Shown here: one piece after another, positions 1-6,208 of the stretch
Position numbering within the stretch: the stretch's first letter is position 1
Layout of the letters: every line of letters starts with the position of its first letter
From: Solirubrobacterales bacterium
GTDB lineage: Bacteria > Actinomycetota > Thermoleophilia > Solirubrobacterales > 70-9
Assembly: GCA_013694825.1 (NCBI GenBank)
Contig: JACDBR010000035.1
Location: forward strand, 1 to 9,888
Reading direction: 5' to 3'
Length of the DNA: 9,888 nucleotides
Program-made: the position numbers and the translations under genes
The notes under the pieces: model-generated
The model's input: only the letters and a program-made list of their open reading frames with translations
What the model was told of the DNA's origin: nothing
The model's database searches: none

Positions 1-435
1 GTCGGCGAGGGCGAGCAGGTGCTCGGTTGCATCGACCACGTCGTTGGGGATCCCGAGCGTGCGCCCGACGACGTTGGTCGAGCCGCCGGGCAGGATCGAG
101 ACCGGGATCTCGGTCCCCGCGAGCCCGTTGGCGACCTCGTTCAGGGTTCCGTCGCCACCGAAGGCGACGACGACGTCGAAGTCGCCGGTCTTCGCTTCGC
201 GGCAGATCTCGGTGGCGTGATTCTGAGCTTCGGTCGTGACAGCCTCGACCTCGAAGCGGCCTTGGAGTGCGTAGACGACCAGGTTCTTGAGCCGGTCCGA
301 GACGGTCGTCGCGTACGGGTTGACGATGATCAGCATCCGCTTCTTCTCGACCCGCCTGCGGGCCGGCCGCGAGTCCGACGGGAAAGCAGCGGCGGCCGGG
401 GCGGGAGGCGCTTCGGTCAGCGGGGCGGGCTTCAT
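1..435 (-). CDS. Diacylglycerol/lipid kinase, N-terminal part (cut by window edge)
   Basis: Partial gene; the first 145 codons are present and the frame is still open at base 1. The protein resembles the DAGK catalytic-domain family (diacylglycerol kinase, YegS-like), which phosphorylates a lipid hydroxyl using ATP at the membrane. The visible marks are the early strand LIIVNPYATT (about residues 35-44), the nucleotide-binding GGDGTLNE (93-100) and LPGGSTNVVGRTLGIP (115-130), all in the order expected for the family. The first ~33 residues are a Pro/Ala-rich then Arg/Lys-rich tail outside the domain; Met34 is a possible internal start preceded by GAGAAG. I chose the first ATG because it overlaps the stop of the upstream hydrolase gene as ATGA, which suggests translational coupling in one operon. 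The lipid substrate cannot be told from this fragment; sphingosine kinase-like or undecaprenol-related roles are not excluded. Confidence 0.88.
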   Translation of the reverse strand, partial: MKPAPLTEAPPAPAAAAFPSDSRPARRRVEKKRMLIIVNPYATTVSDRLKNLVVYALQGRFEVEAVTTEAQNHATEICREAKTGDFDVVVAFGGDGTLNEVANGLAGTEIPVSILPGGSTNVVGRTLGIPNDVVDATEHLLALAD

Positions 436-1469
436 GCGTCGAGCCTACCCAGCGGCCCCGCCCGCGTATCCGCGCCCAGCAAGGGGATGTCCGCCTCGCC
501 GCCGGTGTGCTCGAAGCTGACGACCTCGCCCTCGACTCGCTCGCGGACCCGGCCGGCGTCGATCAGCAGGTCGACGTGGCCGACCACCTCCGACAGGGTG
601 AGGAAGGCCTGCGTCACGGCGACGTTGCCCCAGATCGCCTGGGCCAGCTCGTACGGGGTTCGAGTCTCCGCCGCGATCAGCGCCTCGAGCTTGGCTGCCC
701 GGCGGCGGTGGCCCTCGAAGCGCTCGTCGATCAGCCGCCGGTGGTCGGTGATCGGGTAGCCGTGTCCCGGCAGCACGAGCTCGGCGTCGAGCTCGCGGGT
801 TCGAAGCATCGAGCCGAGGTAGTTGACGAGCGCCTTCGGGCGCTCGGAGGAGCCGTCGAGCGGTCGGGAGAGCAGCGGGTTCGAGGAGATGTGGGCGATC
901 AGGTGGTCGCCGGCGATCAGCGTCGAGCGCTCGGCATCCCAGAACAGCGTGTCGGAGGGGCTGTGGCCAGGGCGCAGCTGGACCTCGTAGCGGTGGTCGC
1001 GAAGCGCCAGCTCACCGCCGTCTTGGAGCGGCCGGTCGACTCGAGTCGCGGCCCCCCAGCCGCGGAAGCTTCCGGAGACGCTTCGAAGCGCTTCCACGAG
1101 ATCATCGGGAACCCCGTAGCGGCGCATCAGCGCGGCCGAGTGCTCGTCGTCTCGCTCGGCGTCGGCGCCGAAGTTCTCGACGTAGTCGACCGCCTCGGCG
1201 ATGACCGCGACCTCGGCTCCCGATCGCCGGCGGATGACGTCGACCAGGCCGAGGTGGTCGATGTGCTGGTGGCTGATCACGATCAGCTCGAGGTCCTCCA
1301 CCCGGTGGCCGGCCTCGGCGAGCTGGCGCCCGAGCTCGTCGAGCGCCTTGCCGGAGTTCGGCCCGGCGTCGATCAGGGTCAGCGGGTCGTCCTCGATTAG
1401 GTAGCAGTTGACTCGCCCGACCGCGAACGGGGTCGGCACCCGCAGCCTGACGATGCCCTGCTCGCGCAT
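432..1469 (-). CDS. Metallo-beta-lactamase-fold hydrolase
   Basis: 345 residues from the chosen ATG. It is a metal-dependent hydrolase of the MBL superfamily, the glyoxalase-II/LACTB2-like branch. Ligands are visible in the usual order: SHQHIDH at 66-72 (the HxHxDH motif), His169 in RPGHSPSDT, Asp188 in AGDH and His236 in LPGHG. The C-terminal ~100 residues (about 245-320) look like the helical/winged-helix tail common in LACTB2-like proteins. The last ~22 residues are a loose Gly/Ala-rich tail. Substrate is not determinable; thioesters and RNA are known in the superfamily. The start is uncertain. The reading frame stays open upstream, and a TTG at 1574-1572 overlaps the stop of the mutase gene (TTGA). 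It would add 35 residues whose third codon positions are almost all G/C, but no Shine-Dalgarno is seen for it. ATG at 1469 starts just before the first conserved strand but also lacks a good Shine-Dalgarno. Confidence 0.88.
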   Translation of the reverse strand: MREQGIVRLRVPTPFAVGRVNCYLIEDDPLTLIDAGPNSGKALDELGRQLAEAGHRVEDLELIVISHQHIDHLGLVDVIRRRSGAEVAVIAEAVDYVENFGADAERDDEHSAALMRRYGVPDDLVEALRSVSGSFRGWGAATRVDRPLQDGGELALRDHRYEVQLRPGHSPSDTLFWDAERSTLIAGDHLIAHISSNPLLSRPLDGSSERPKALVNYLGSMLRTRELDAELVLPGHGYPITDHRRLIDERFEGHRRRAAKLEALIAAETRTPYELAQAIWGNVAVTQAFLTLSEVVGHVDLLIDAGRVRERVEGEVVSFEHTGGEADIPLLGADTRAGPLGRLDA

Positions 1470-1570
1470 CCGCGCCAGCGCGGCCTCGTTGGCCGCCTCG
1501 CGCGAGCGCTCCGCACGCGCGTCCGGCTCCGCGGGCGCATTCGCCCCGCCGGGCCCGTCCGACTCGCTCC

Positions 1571-2947
1571 TCAAGAGCGGATCAGCTCGAGCAGCTCGTC
1601 GCGGCGGCGCTCCATGTCCTCGCGCGAGACCAGCGACTCGAGGTTGAGCCGAAGCAACGGCTCGGTGTTGGACGGCCGGACGTTGAAGTGCCAGTCCTCG
1701 TAGTCGACCGAGATCCCGTCGAGCTTGCTCACCTCGCCATCGGCGAAGCGCTCGGCGAGCTGACTCATCTTCGCCTCCTGGTCGCCGACCTCGGAGTTGA
1801 TCTCGCCCGAGATGAAGTAGCGCGAGCGATACTCGCCGACCATCTCGGCGAGCGTGCGCGTGTCCTTGGAGAGCAGCTCGAGCACGTAGAGCGCCGGCAG
1901 CGTTCCCGAGTCGGCGCACCAGAAGTCGCGGAAGTAGTAATGGCCGGAGACCTCGCCGCCGAAGGCCGCCTTCTGCTCGCGCAGGCCGAGCTTGAAGAAG
2001 GCGTGGCCGACGCGGTTTACGTCCGAGCGGCCACCGAGCTCGGCGACGGTGTCGCGCACGGCGCGGCTGGCGCGGACGTCGTAGAGGATCGTCGCGCCAG
2101 GGTCCTTCTCGAGCACCTGGCGGGCCAGCAGCGCGGTCAGGAAGTCGCCGTCGACGAACTCGCCGTCGGAGTCGATGAAGAAGCAGCGGTCGGCGTCGCC
2201 GTCCCAGGCGATCCCCAGGTCGGCGCCCTCCGAGCGGACCCGCTCGATCACGAACTCGCGGTTCTCGGGCAGCATCGGGTTGGGCTCGTGGTCGGGGAAC
2301 TCGCCGTCAGGTTCCCAGCAGGTCGTCTGCAGGTCGAGGCCCATGCGATCGAGCAGCGGGCCGACCATCGGACCGGCCATTCCGTTGCCGCCGTCGACTA
2401 CGACCTTCAGCGGCTTGACCGCGCCGACGTCGATCAGGCCGGTGGCGTAGTCGTGGAACTCGGCGAACAGGTCGGCGACAGCCTCTACCGAGCCCCCGCC
2501 GGGCGCGTCGTTGGGCAGGCCGGCAGCGACCAGGTCGCGGATGTCGCCGATCCCGGCCTCGCCGGAGAGGGCCAGCGCGCCCTCGCGGACCAGCTTGGCG
2601 CCGATGTAGCCCTTCGGGTTGTGAGAGGCGGTGATCACGGCGCCGCCGTCGAGCTCCCGCGTGCCGACGAGGAAGTAGAGCATCTCCGTCGCGATCTGAC
2701 CGGCGTCGATCACGGCGCAGCCCTCGGCGACGAGCCCGTCGCGGAAGCGCTCGGAGAAGCTCGGCGCCTCGAGGCGCATGTCGCGACCGAGGCCGACTCG
2801 CAGCTCGGAGCTCGGCTTCGAGCGCAGCTCGGCGAGCACGCGTGCGTAGGCGCGGCCGATCGCGTAGGCGTCCTCGTCGTCGATCTGCTCGCCGTGGATG
2901 CCGCGGATGTCGTAGGCCTTGAATACCTGCGGGTCGGCGATCGCCAC
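1571..2947 (-). CDS. manB: Phosphomannomutase/phosphoglucomutase
   Basis: 458 residues, full length for the bacterial PMM/PGM branch of the alpha-D-phosphohexomutase family. It interconverts hexose-6-phosphate and hexose-1-phosphate (mannose or glucose) in the cytosol, feeding nucleotide-sugar and polysaccharide synthesis. Four signature segments are present: substrate-entry FKAYDIRG (9-16), the phosphoserine loop ITASHNPKG with Ser108, the Mg-binding WDGDADR (Asp249, 251, 253), the sugar-specificity loop GGEVSGH (330-336), and the phosphate-binding RPSNTEP (424-430). The start is GTG immediately after the TAG of the HIT gene (TAGGTG), with a GGGGAG Shine-Dalgarno about 7 bases upstream inside the HIT coding end. 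It is therefore co-transcribed with its neighbours. The glucose-1-phosphate it can make is the substrate of the cytidylyltransferase-like gene on the other strand. Whether mannose or glucose is preferred cannot be read from sequence alone, so the symbol is tentative. Confidence 0.93.
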   Translation of the reverse strand: MAIADPQVFKAYDIRGIHGEQIDDEDAYAIGRAYARVLAELRSKPSSELRVGLGRDMRLEAPSFSERFRDGLVAEGCAVIDAGQIATEMLYFLVGTRELDGGAVITASHNPKGYIGAKLVREGALALSGEAGIGDIRDLVAAGLPNDAPGGGSVEAVADLFAEFHDYATGLIDVGAVKPLKVVVDGGNGMAGPMVGPLLDRMGLDLQTTCWEPDGEFPDHEPNPMLPENREFVIERVRSEGADLGIAWDGDADRCFFIDSDGEFVDGDFLTALLARQVLEKDPGATILYDVRASRAVRDTVAELGGRSDVNRVGHAFFKLGLREQKAAFGGEVSGHYYFRDFWCADSGTLPALYVLELLSKDTRTLAEMVGEYRSRYFISGEINSEVGDQEAKMSQLAERFADGEVSKLDGISVDYEDWHFNVRPSNTEPLLRLNLESLVSREDMERRRDELLELIRS

Positions 2948-3436
2948 CTAGAACTCCCCCCGCAGACCCTCGAAGGATTGCTCGAGCGTCTGAGGCATGA
3001 CCCGTGTGTCGGCCAGCACGGGCATGAAGTTGTTGTCGCCACCCCAGCGAGGGACCACGTGCATGTGGATGTGGTGCTCAACCCCGGCGCCGGCGACCCG
3101 GCCCTGGTTGAAGCCGACGTTGTAGCCGTGCGGCGAGTACTTGCGCTCGAGCACGCTCATCGCCCGCTGGGCGAGCGCCATCAGCTCGGCGGTCGTCTCG
3201 GCGGGGACCTGCTGGAGCGCCCCGACGTGCTCGTAGGGGGCGATCATCAGGTGCCCGTTCGTGTACGGGTAGAGGTTCAGCAGCACGAAGGCGTGCTCGC
3301 CGCGATGGACGATCAGGTTCGCCTCGTCGTCGCCGGCCCGCGGCTTGGCGCAGAAGATGCAGTCAGGCTCGGAGTCCTTGGCGGCGTCAGTCACGTAGGC
3401 GAGGCGCCACGGCGCCCAGATGCGTTCGCTTGCCAC
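2948..3436 (-). CDS. HIT-family protein (Ap4A phosphorylase/hydrolase-like)
   Basis: 162 residues. It belongs to the histidine-triad superfamily of nucleotide hydrolases and transferases. The signature HHIHMHVVPRW (121-131) contains the His-x-His-x-His triad with His122, His124 and His126. CIFC (26-29), the NLYPYTNGHLMIAPYEH strand (54-70) and the opening ERIWAPWRLAYV match the actinobacterial branch that includes mycobacterial Ap4A phosphorylase, so breakdown of diadenosine polyphosphates is the likely role. The frame is open upstream to an ATG at 3505, but GTG at 3436 is a better start. A strong GGAAGGA Shine-Dalgarno lies nine bases before it, and the conserved MASERIWAPWRL opening begins there; the upstream residues are Arg/Ala-rich and not family-like. 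It is the first gene of the leftward cluster. Its leader contains the paired palindromic repeats described separately. Confidence 0.9.
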   Translation of the reverse strand: MASERIWAPWRLAYVTDAAKDSEPDCIFCAKPRAGDDEANLIVHRGEHAFVLLNLYPYTNGHLMIAPYEHVGALQQVPAETTAELMALAQRAMSVLERKYSPHGYNVGFNQGRVAGAGVEHHIHMHVVPRWGGDNNFMPVLADTRVMPQTLEQSFEGLRGEF

Positions 3437-3494
3437 ACCGCGGCATCCTTCCAGATGCCGCCTCGCAGCCGCCGACCGCGCTCGCGGCCGGACC

Positions 3495-3533
3495 GTCGAC
3501 TTCATGCCCTATGAGGGCAACAAGCTCGAAGTC
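3495..3533. repeat. Palindromic repeat, copy A (39 bases)
   Basis: A 39-base unit matching copy B at 31 of 39 positions without gaps. It can fold: outer stem 3498-3503 with 3528-3533 (GACTTC/GAAGTC), inner stem 3505-3509 with 3515-3519 (TGCCC/GGGCA), a five-base loop, and a large one-sided bulge. The bulge side (ACAAGCTCG) is identical in both copies. It lies in the leader of the HIT gene. It could be a REP-like dispersed element or a structured RNA; I do not recognise the family. Confidence 0.6.
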
Positions 3534-3556
3534 AGGTCGGCGCGGCGGCTCGAGAT

Positions 3557-3595
3557 GTCGACTTGGCACCCCCTGAGGGACACAAGCTCGAAGTC
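3557..3595. repeat. Palindromic repeat, copy B (39 bases)
   Basis: Second copy, 62 bases from the first and in the same orientation. The outer stem is seven pairs (3558-3564 with 3591-3597, TCGACTT/AAGTCGA), and a short CCC/GGG stem closes the top near 3571-3579. The first eight and last fourteen bases are identical to copy A; the differences cluster in the inner stem and loop. The 62-base offset puts the two copies in different reading frames, so they are not repeats within one protein. Confidence 0.6.
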
Positions 3596-3616
3596 GAGGA
3601 CGCGAAGGCGGTTGCG

Positions 3617-3635
3617 CCCCCCGGACACCGGGGGT
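3617..3635 (-). terminator. GC hairpin after corA, possible terminator
   Basis: A perfect 7-bp stem (CCCCCGG at 3618-3624 with CCGGGGG at 3628-3634, loop ACA) lies 16 bases beyond the corA stop on the minus strand. No T tract follows on the minus strand, so it is not a textbook intrinsic terminator. It could act as a terminator of the GC-rich, U-poor kind or as a 3'-end stabiliser. Between it and the HIT gene lie only the two palindromic repeats. Confidence 0.4.
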
Positions 3636-3650
3636 GGGGTGAAATGCGCC

Positions 3651-4652
3651 CTACAGCCAGCCCCGCCGCCGGAAGTACGTAGCCATCCCCAGCAGCAGCG
3701 CGACCATCGCGCCGACGACGATGTAGAAGGCGGTGTCGTCGCCCTCGCCGGGGACGGCGACGTTCATCCCCCAGATGCTGGCGATCAGGGTCAGCGGCAG
3801 GACGATCACGCTGATCGAGGTCAGGACGCGCAGGATGTCGTTGACGCGGTGGGAGATCACCGACTCATTGGTGTCCTCGAGCGCCTCGACGACCTCCTTG
3901 TAGTTCTCGAGCATGTCCCAGATCCGCTCGTGGGAGTCGACGATGTCGTCGAAGTAGATCTCGAGGTCGTACTCGGGAGCGAGGAAGCGCCGCTTGACGT
4001 TCTCGAGGTCGCGCAGCACGGCGCGCTGCGGGCGGATCACCTTGCGGAAGTTGATGATCTCCTGCTTGACGTTGGAGATGTCGCGCACCACCTCCTCCGA
4101 GCGCCCTTCGAAGATCGTGTCCTCGAGCGCGTCGAGCTTGTTGCCCATCTTGCGCAGCATCGGAAAGCAGTAGTCGAAGGCGTCGTCGACGATCCTGTAG
4201 AGCAGGTAGCCCGAGCCGCGCGTGAACAGGTTGTCGCGCAGCTCCTCCTTCGCCCGCACGCGCTCGAACAGGTACTCGACCGGCTGCAGCGGCGAATTGG
4301 GGATCGTAACGAGGAAGTCGGGGCCGACGAAGATGTCGAGCTCGCCCGCGTTCAGCCGCCCGACGTTGCGGTCGAAGACCGGGAAGTGCAAGACGATGAA
4401 CAGGTAGTCGGGGTACTCATCGATCTTCGGCCGCTGGTTGCGCGACAGCACGTCCTCGATGTCGAGGGCGTGGAAGTCGAACTGCTCGGAGATCCAGGCC
4501 GCCTCGAGCGAGCCGGGGCGCTGGATGTTGACCCAGCGAAGGCCGGGCCCGTCGACGATCTCGACCTGCGGTGCTCGGTCGGCCTCAGCCGGCTGGGCGG
4601 GCAGGCGGCTGCGCAGGGGGCGGCGCAGCCTCGGCTTCGGAAGGCTCGGCAT
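3651..4652 (-). CDS. corA: CorA-family Mg2+/Co2+ channel
   Basis: 333 residues from the in-frame ATG. It is an inner-membrane divalent cation channel of the CorA/MIT family, which works as a pentamer. The layout is typical. A cytoplasmic alpha/beta domain (about 30-130) contains FHALDIEDVL and DYLFIVLHFP. A long helical stalk follows (about 150-275). Near the C-terminus are two membrane segments (about 276-294 and 309-326) with the selectivity motif GMN (295-297) after the first, followed by a basic RRRGWL end. The acidic loop PGEGDD between the membrane helices is also usual. The end and core are secure; the start is not. The first ~25 residues are Arg/Pro-rich and unlike a natural CorA N-terminus, and a better-looking N-terminus sits in another frame just upstream (4585-4683). 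Neither ATG has a strong Shine-Dalgarno. The gene is divergent from the riboswitch-controlled operon. Confidence 0.92.
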   Translation of the reverse strand: MPSLPKPRLRRPLRSRLPAQPAEADRAPQVEIVDGPGLRWVNIQRPGSLEAAWISEQFDFHALDIEDVLSRNQRPKIDEYPDYLFIVLHFPVFDRNVGRLNAGELDIFVGPDFLVTIPNSPLQPVEYLFERVRAKEELRDNLFTRGSGYLLYRIVDDAFDYCFPMLRKMGNKLDALEDTIFEGRSEEVVRDISNVKQEIINFRKVIRPQRAVLRDLENVKRRFLAPEYDLEIYFDDIVDSHERIWDMLENYKEVVEALEDTNESVISHRVNDILRVLTSISVIVLPLTLIASIWGMNVAVPGEGDDTAFYIVVGAMVALLLGMATYFRRRGWL

Positions 4653-4683
4653 CGTTGAGCTCGCTGTGCGTCGTCTCGGCCAT
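4585..4683 (-). other. Small upstream frame: possible true corA N-terminus, or a leader ORF
   Basis: An ATG at 4683 opens a 32-codon frame (beginning MAETTHSELNDAEPSEAEAA, then Pro/Ala-rich) that runs into the corA N-terminus one frame off and stops at 4585. Its acidic, Ala/Pro-rich composition looks like the disordered N-terminal tail common in high-GC proteins, more so than the Arg-rich start of the annotated corA frame. Removing one base from the run of five G at 4616-4620 would join it to corA. It is therefore either an assembly or real frameshift, or an overlapping leader peptide, or chance. Confidence 0.3.
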
Positions 4684-4699
4684 CGGTCCGATCCGGAGG

Positions 4700-4737
4700 T
4701 TACGCGAAGCGCAGGACCGTCCGCTATCGTCCGCCTC
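4700..4737 (+). promoter_or_regulatory. Possible promoter for the riboswitch operon
   Basis: TATCGT (4725-4730) resembles a -10 box, and TTACGC (4700-4705) could be a poor -35 with a 19-base spacer. Initiation near 4737 would place the transcript start just ahead of riboswitch helix P1, which is the only reason to favour it. The same stretch must also hold signals for the divergent corA gene. This is weak evidence. Confidence 0.22.
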
Positions 4738-4745
4738 ACATACGC

Positions 4746-4861
4746 CACATCAAGAGGGGTGGAGGGACTGGCCCGCAGATACCCCGGCAACCCCCCCAAG
4801 AGGCTTTCAAGCCGTGGGGAGAGGGTGCCAATTCCAGCAGGTGAGATGCCTGGGAGATGTG
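4746..4861 (+). promoter_or_regulatory. SAM-I (S-box) riboswitch aptamer
   Basis: The conserved S-box core is clearly readable: ATCAAGAG at the P1/P2 side, GGTGGAGGGACTGGCCC (4758-4774), CCCCGGCAACC (4782-4792), GGTGCCAATTCCAGCA (4824-4839) and GAGATG at the 3' end. Helix P1 is CACATC (4746-4751) with GATGTG (4856-4861). P3 is C-rich/G-rich, about 4794-4797 with 4816-4819, capped by GGCT/AGCC (4802-4805 with 4810-4813). P4 lies around 4838-4853. The family binds S-adenosylmethionine and switches off methionine and sulfur genes when SAM is plentiful. It lies directly upstream of the threonine-synthase-like gene. Confidence 0.95.
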
Positions 4862-4892
4862 AGTGAAGCCCGAGGACCGGACCTTCGCTCAC
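4859..4892 (+). promoter_or_regulatory. Antiterminator helix of the SAM riboswitch
   Basis: GTGAGTGAAG (4859-4868) pairs over ten positions with CTTCGCTCAC (4883-4892), with one G-U pair. It uses the 3' strand of P1 (4859-4861) on one side and the 5' strand of the terminator (4883-4890) on the other. It can therefore form only when P1 and the terminator do not, that is, without SAM. Confidence 0.8.
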
Positions 4893-4909
4893 TGGGTGAA
4901 GGTTTTTTT
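4882..4909 (+). terminator. Intrinsic terminator of the riboswitch platform
   Basis: CCTTCGCTC (4882-4890) pairs with GGGTGAAGG (4894-4902), nine pairs including two G-U wobbles, with a three-base loop ACT. Seven T residues follow directly (4903-4909). It lies 37 bases before the ATG of the next gene, so SAM binding would stop transcription before the operon. Such a T run is striking in DNA this GC-rich. Confidence 0.85.
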
Positions 4910-4930
4910 CGGCTCGAAGACGCGAGCCAG

Positions 4931-4936
4931 AGGAGG
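4931..4936 (+). promoter_or_regulatory. Shine-Dalgarno deciding the thrC-like start
   Basis: AGGAGG, ten bases before ATG 4947. It rules in that ATG over the in-frame GTG at 4863, which lies within the riboswitch antiterminator. Confidence 0.75.
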
Positions 4937-4946
4937 TCGTCGGGAA

Positions 4947-6191
4947 ATGGCAATCACAGGTCTGCGCTGCAGGGAATGCCGGACGGAGTTCCCTGCCGAG
5001 GCGCTCTACGTCTGCGACCAGTGCTTCGGTCCGCTCGAGGTCGCCTACGAGCTCGGGGGGTCGCTCGACGCCCGCGAGGCGAAGCGAAAGATCCAGGCCG
5101 GGCCCGACGGGATCTGGCGGTATGCCGACTTCCTGCCCTTCGCCGAGCGCCCGCGCGACCGGCTGCAGCCGGGGATGACGCCGCTGGTCCGCGCCGAGCG
5201 GCTGGCCGAGCGCCTCGGGATCGACGAGCTCTACGTCAAGAACGACGCCGCCAACCCGACCCACTCCTTCAAGGACCGCGTCGTCGCGGTCGCGATCGCC
5301 AAGGCGGTCGAGCTCGGCTTCGAGACGATCGCCTGTGCGTCGACCGGAAACCTCGCCAACGCCGTCGCCGCCCACTCGGCGGCCGCCGGCCTCGACTCCT
5401 ACGTCTTCGTGCCGGCCGATCTCGAGGAGCAGAAGCTGCTCGCGACGGCGATCTACGGCACCGAGCTGGTCGGCGTCGACGGCAGCTACGACGACGTCAA
5501 CCGCCTCTGCACCGAGCTCTGCGAGGCTCGGCCGTGGGCCTTCGTCAACGTCAACCTCCGCCCCTACTACGCCGAGGGCTCCAAGACGCTCGCCTACGAG
5601 ACCGCCGAGCAGCTCGGCTGGCAGCTACCCGACAGGGTCGTCTGCCCGATCGCCTCCGGCTCGCTGTTCACGAAGATCGCCAAGGGCTTCGGCGAGTGGC
5701 TCGACCTCGGGCTCGTCGAGGGCGAACTGCCGGCCTTCAACGGAGCTCAGGCCGAAGGCTGCGGCCCGGTCGCCGAGGCCTGGTCGCAGGGCTGGGACGT
5801 CTGTCGCCCGCAGCGACCCGCCACGATCGCCAAGAGCCTCGCAATCGGCAACCCCGCCGACGGTCCCTACGCGCTCGAGCTCGCCGCCCGGAGCGGCGGC
5901 GGGGTCGACCAGGTGAGCGACGAGGAGATCCGCGACGGAATCCGACTGCTCGCCGAGACCACGGGGATTTTCACCGAGACGGCGGGAGGGGTGACGATCG
6001 CGACGCTGCAAAAGCTGGCCGAGCGCGGCGACATCGACCGCTCCGAGCGAGTGGTCGCCTACATCACCGGCGAGGGGCTGAAGACGCTCGACGCGAACCG
6101 CGAGAGCTTCGCGATGCACCGCATCGAGCCGGGCGTCGAGTCCTTCGAGCGGGTCGTCGAAGCGAGCCTGGCCCAGTCCGCGAGCTCTTAG
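4947..6191 (+). CDS. thrC: Threonine-synthase-like PLP enzyme
   Basis: 414 residues, a fold-type II PLP enzyme of the threonine synthase family. An N-terminal zinc-ribbon-like segment has CREC (8-11) and CDQC (23-26). The catalytic domain shows TPLVRAERLA (78-87), then NPTHSFKDR with the PLP lysine Lys109, then the phosphate-cradling ASTGN (131-135) and the late ETAGGVT and ITGEGLK segments. Classical threonine synthase converts O-phosphohomoserine to threonine; many have NPTGSFKDRG, whereas this one has NPTHSFKDRVV. The context argues for a sulfur role: it is the first gene after a SAM riboswitch and lies 17 bases ahead of a CysO-like sulfur carrier. It may therefore replace the phosphate or acyl group of activated homoserine with sulfur to make homocysteine. 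Start chosen at the ATG with AGGAGG; the 28 codons further upstream fall within the riboswitch platform. Family assignment is sure, exact reaction is not, so the symbol is tentative. Confidence 0.9.
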   Translation: MAITGLRCRECRTEFPAEALYVCDQCFGPLEVAYELGGSLDAREAKRKIQAGPDGIWRYADFLPFAERPRDRLQPGMTPLVRAERLAERLGIDELYVKNDAANPTHSFKDRVVAVAIAKAVELGFETIACASTGNLANAVAAHSAAAGLDSYVFVPADLEEQKLLATAIYGTELVGVDGSYDDVNRLCTELCEARPWAFVNVNLRPYYAEGSKTLAYETAEQLGWQLPDRVVCPIASGSLFTKIAKGFGEWLDLGLVEGELPAFNGAQAEGCGPVAEAWSQGWDVCRPQRPATIAKSLAIGNPADGPYALELAARSGGGVDQVSDEEIRDGIRLLAETTGIFTETAGGVTIATLQKLAERGDIDRSERVVAYITGEGLKTLDANRESFAMHRIEPGVESFERVVEASLAQSASS

Positions 6192-6208
6192 GTAGGGTCT
6201 CGCGCCGG

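Noticed and set aside
1688..3514. Long plus-strand open frame (608 codons) opposite the mutase and HIT genes
   Set aside because: It is the antisense shadow of well-recognised genes; the protein is Val/Ala/Asp/Arg-rich with no recognisable motif, as expected in high-GC DNA.
3495..3597. Mini CRISPR array
   Set aside because: Only two imperfect copies, a 23-base spacer between them, strong internal self-complementarity and no cas genes nearby.
3495..3600. Repeats as protein-coding units (VDFMPYEGNKLEV and VDLAPPEGHKLEV in plus-strand frames)
   Set aside because: The two similar peptides are in different frames (offset 62 bases), no start or Shine-Dalgarno is apparent, and the palindromes explain the conservation better.
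3420..4658. Plus-strand open frame opposite corA
   Set aside because: Antisense shadow of corA; the start region only reads through the palindromic repeats.
4735..4863. Alternative outer pairing CTCACAT (4735-4741) with ATGTGAG (4857-4863)
   Set aside because: It competes with the consensus-positioned P1 (4746-4751/4856-4861), which abuts the conserved ATCAAGAG; the alternative would leave a gap before the core and may lie partly outside the transcript.
4863..4946. In-frame GTG upstream start for the threonine-synthase-like gene
   Set aside because: The extra 28 codons lie over the antiterminator, terminator and T run, and the later ATG has an AGGAGG.
4571..6088. Plus-strand open frame running through the riboswitch and over the PLP enzyme gene
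   Set aside because: Its protein is an Arg-rich shadow until it becomes the sulfur carrier frame at 6209; only the last 93 codons are real.
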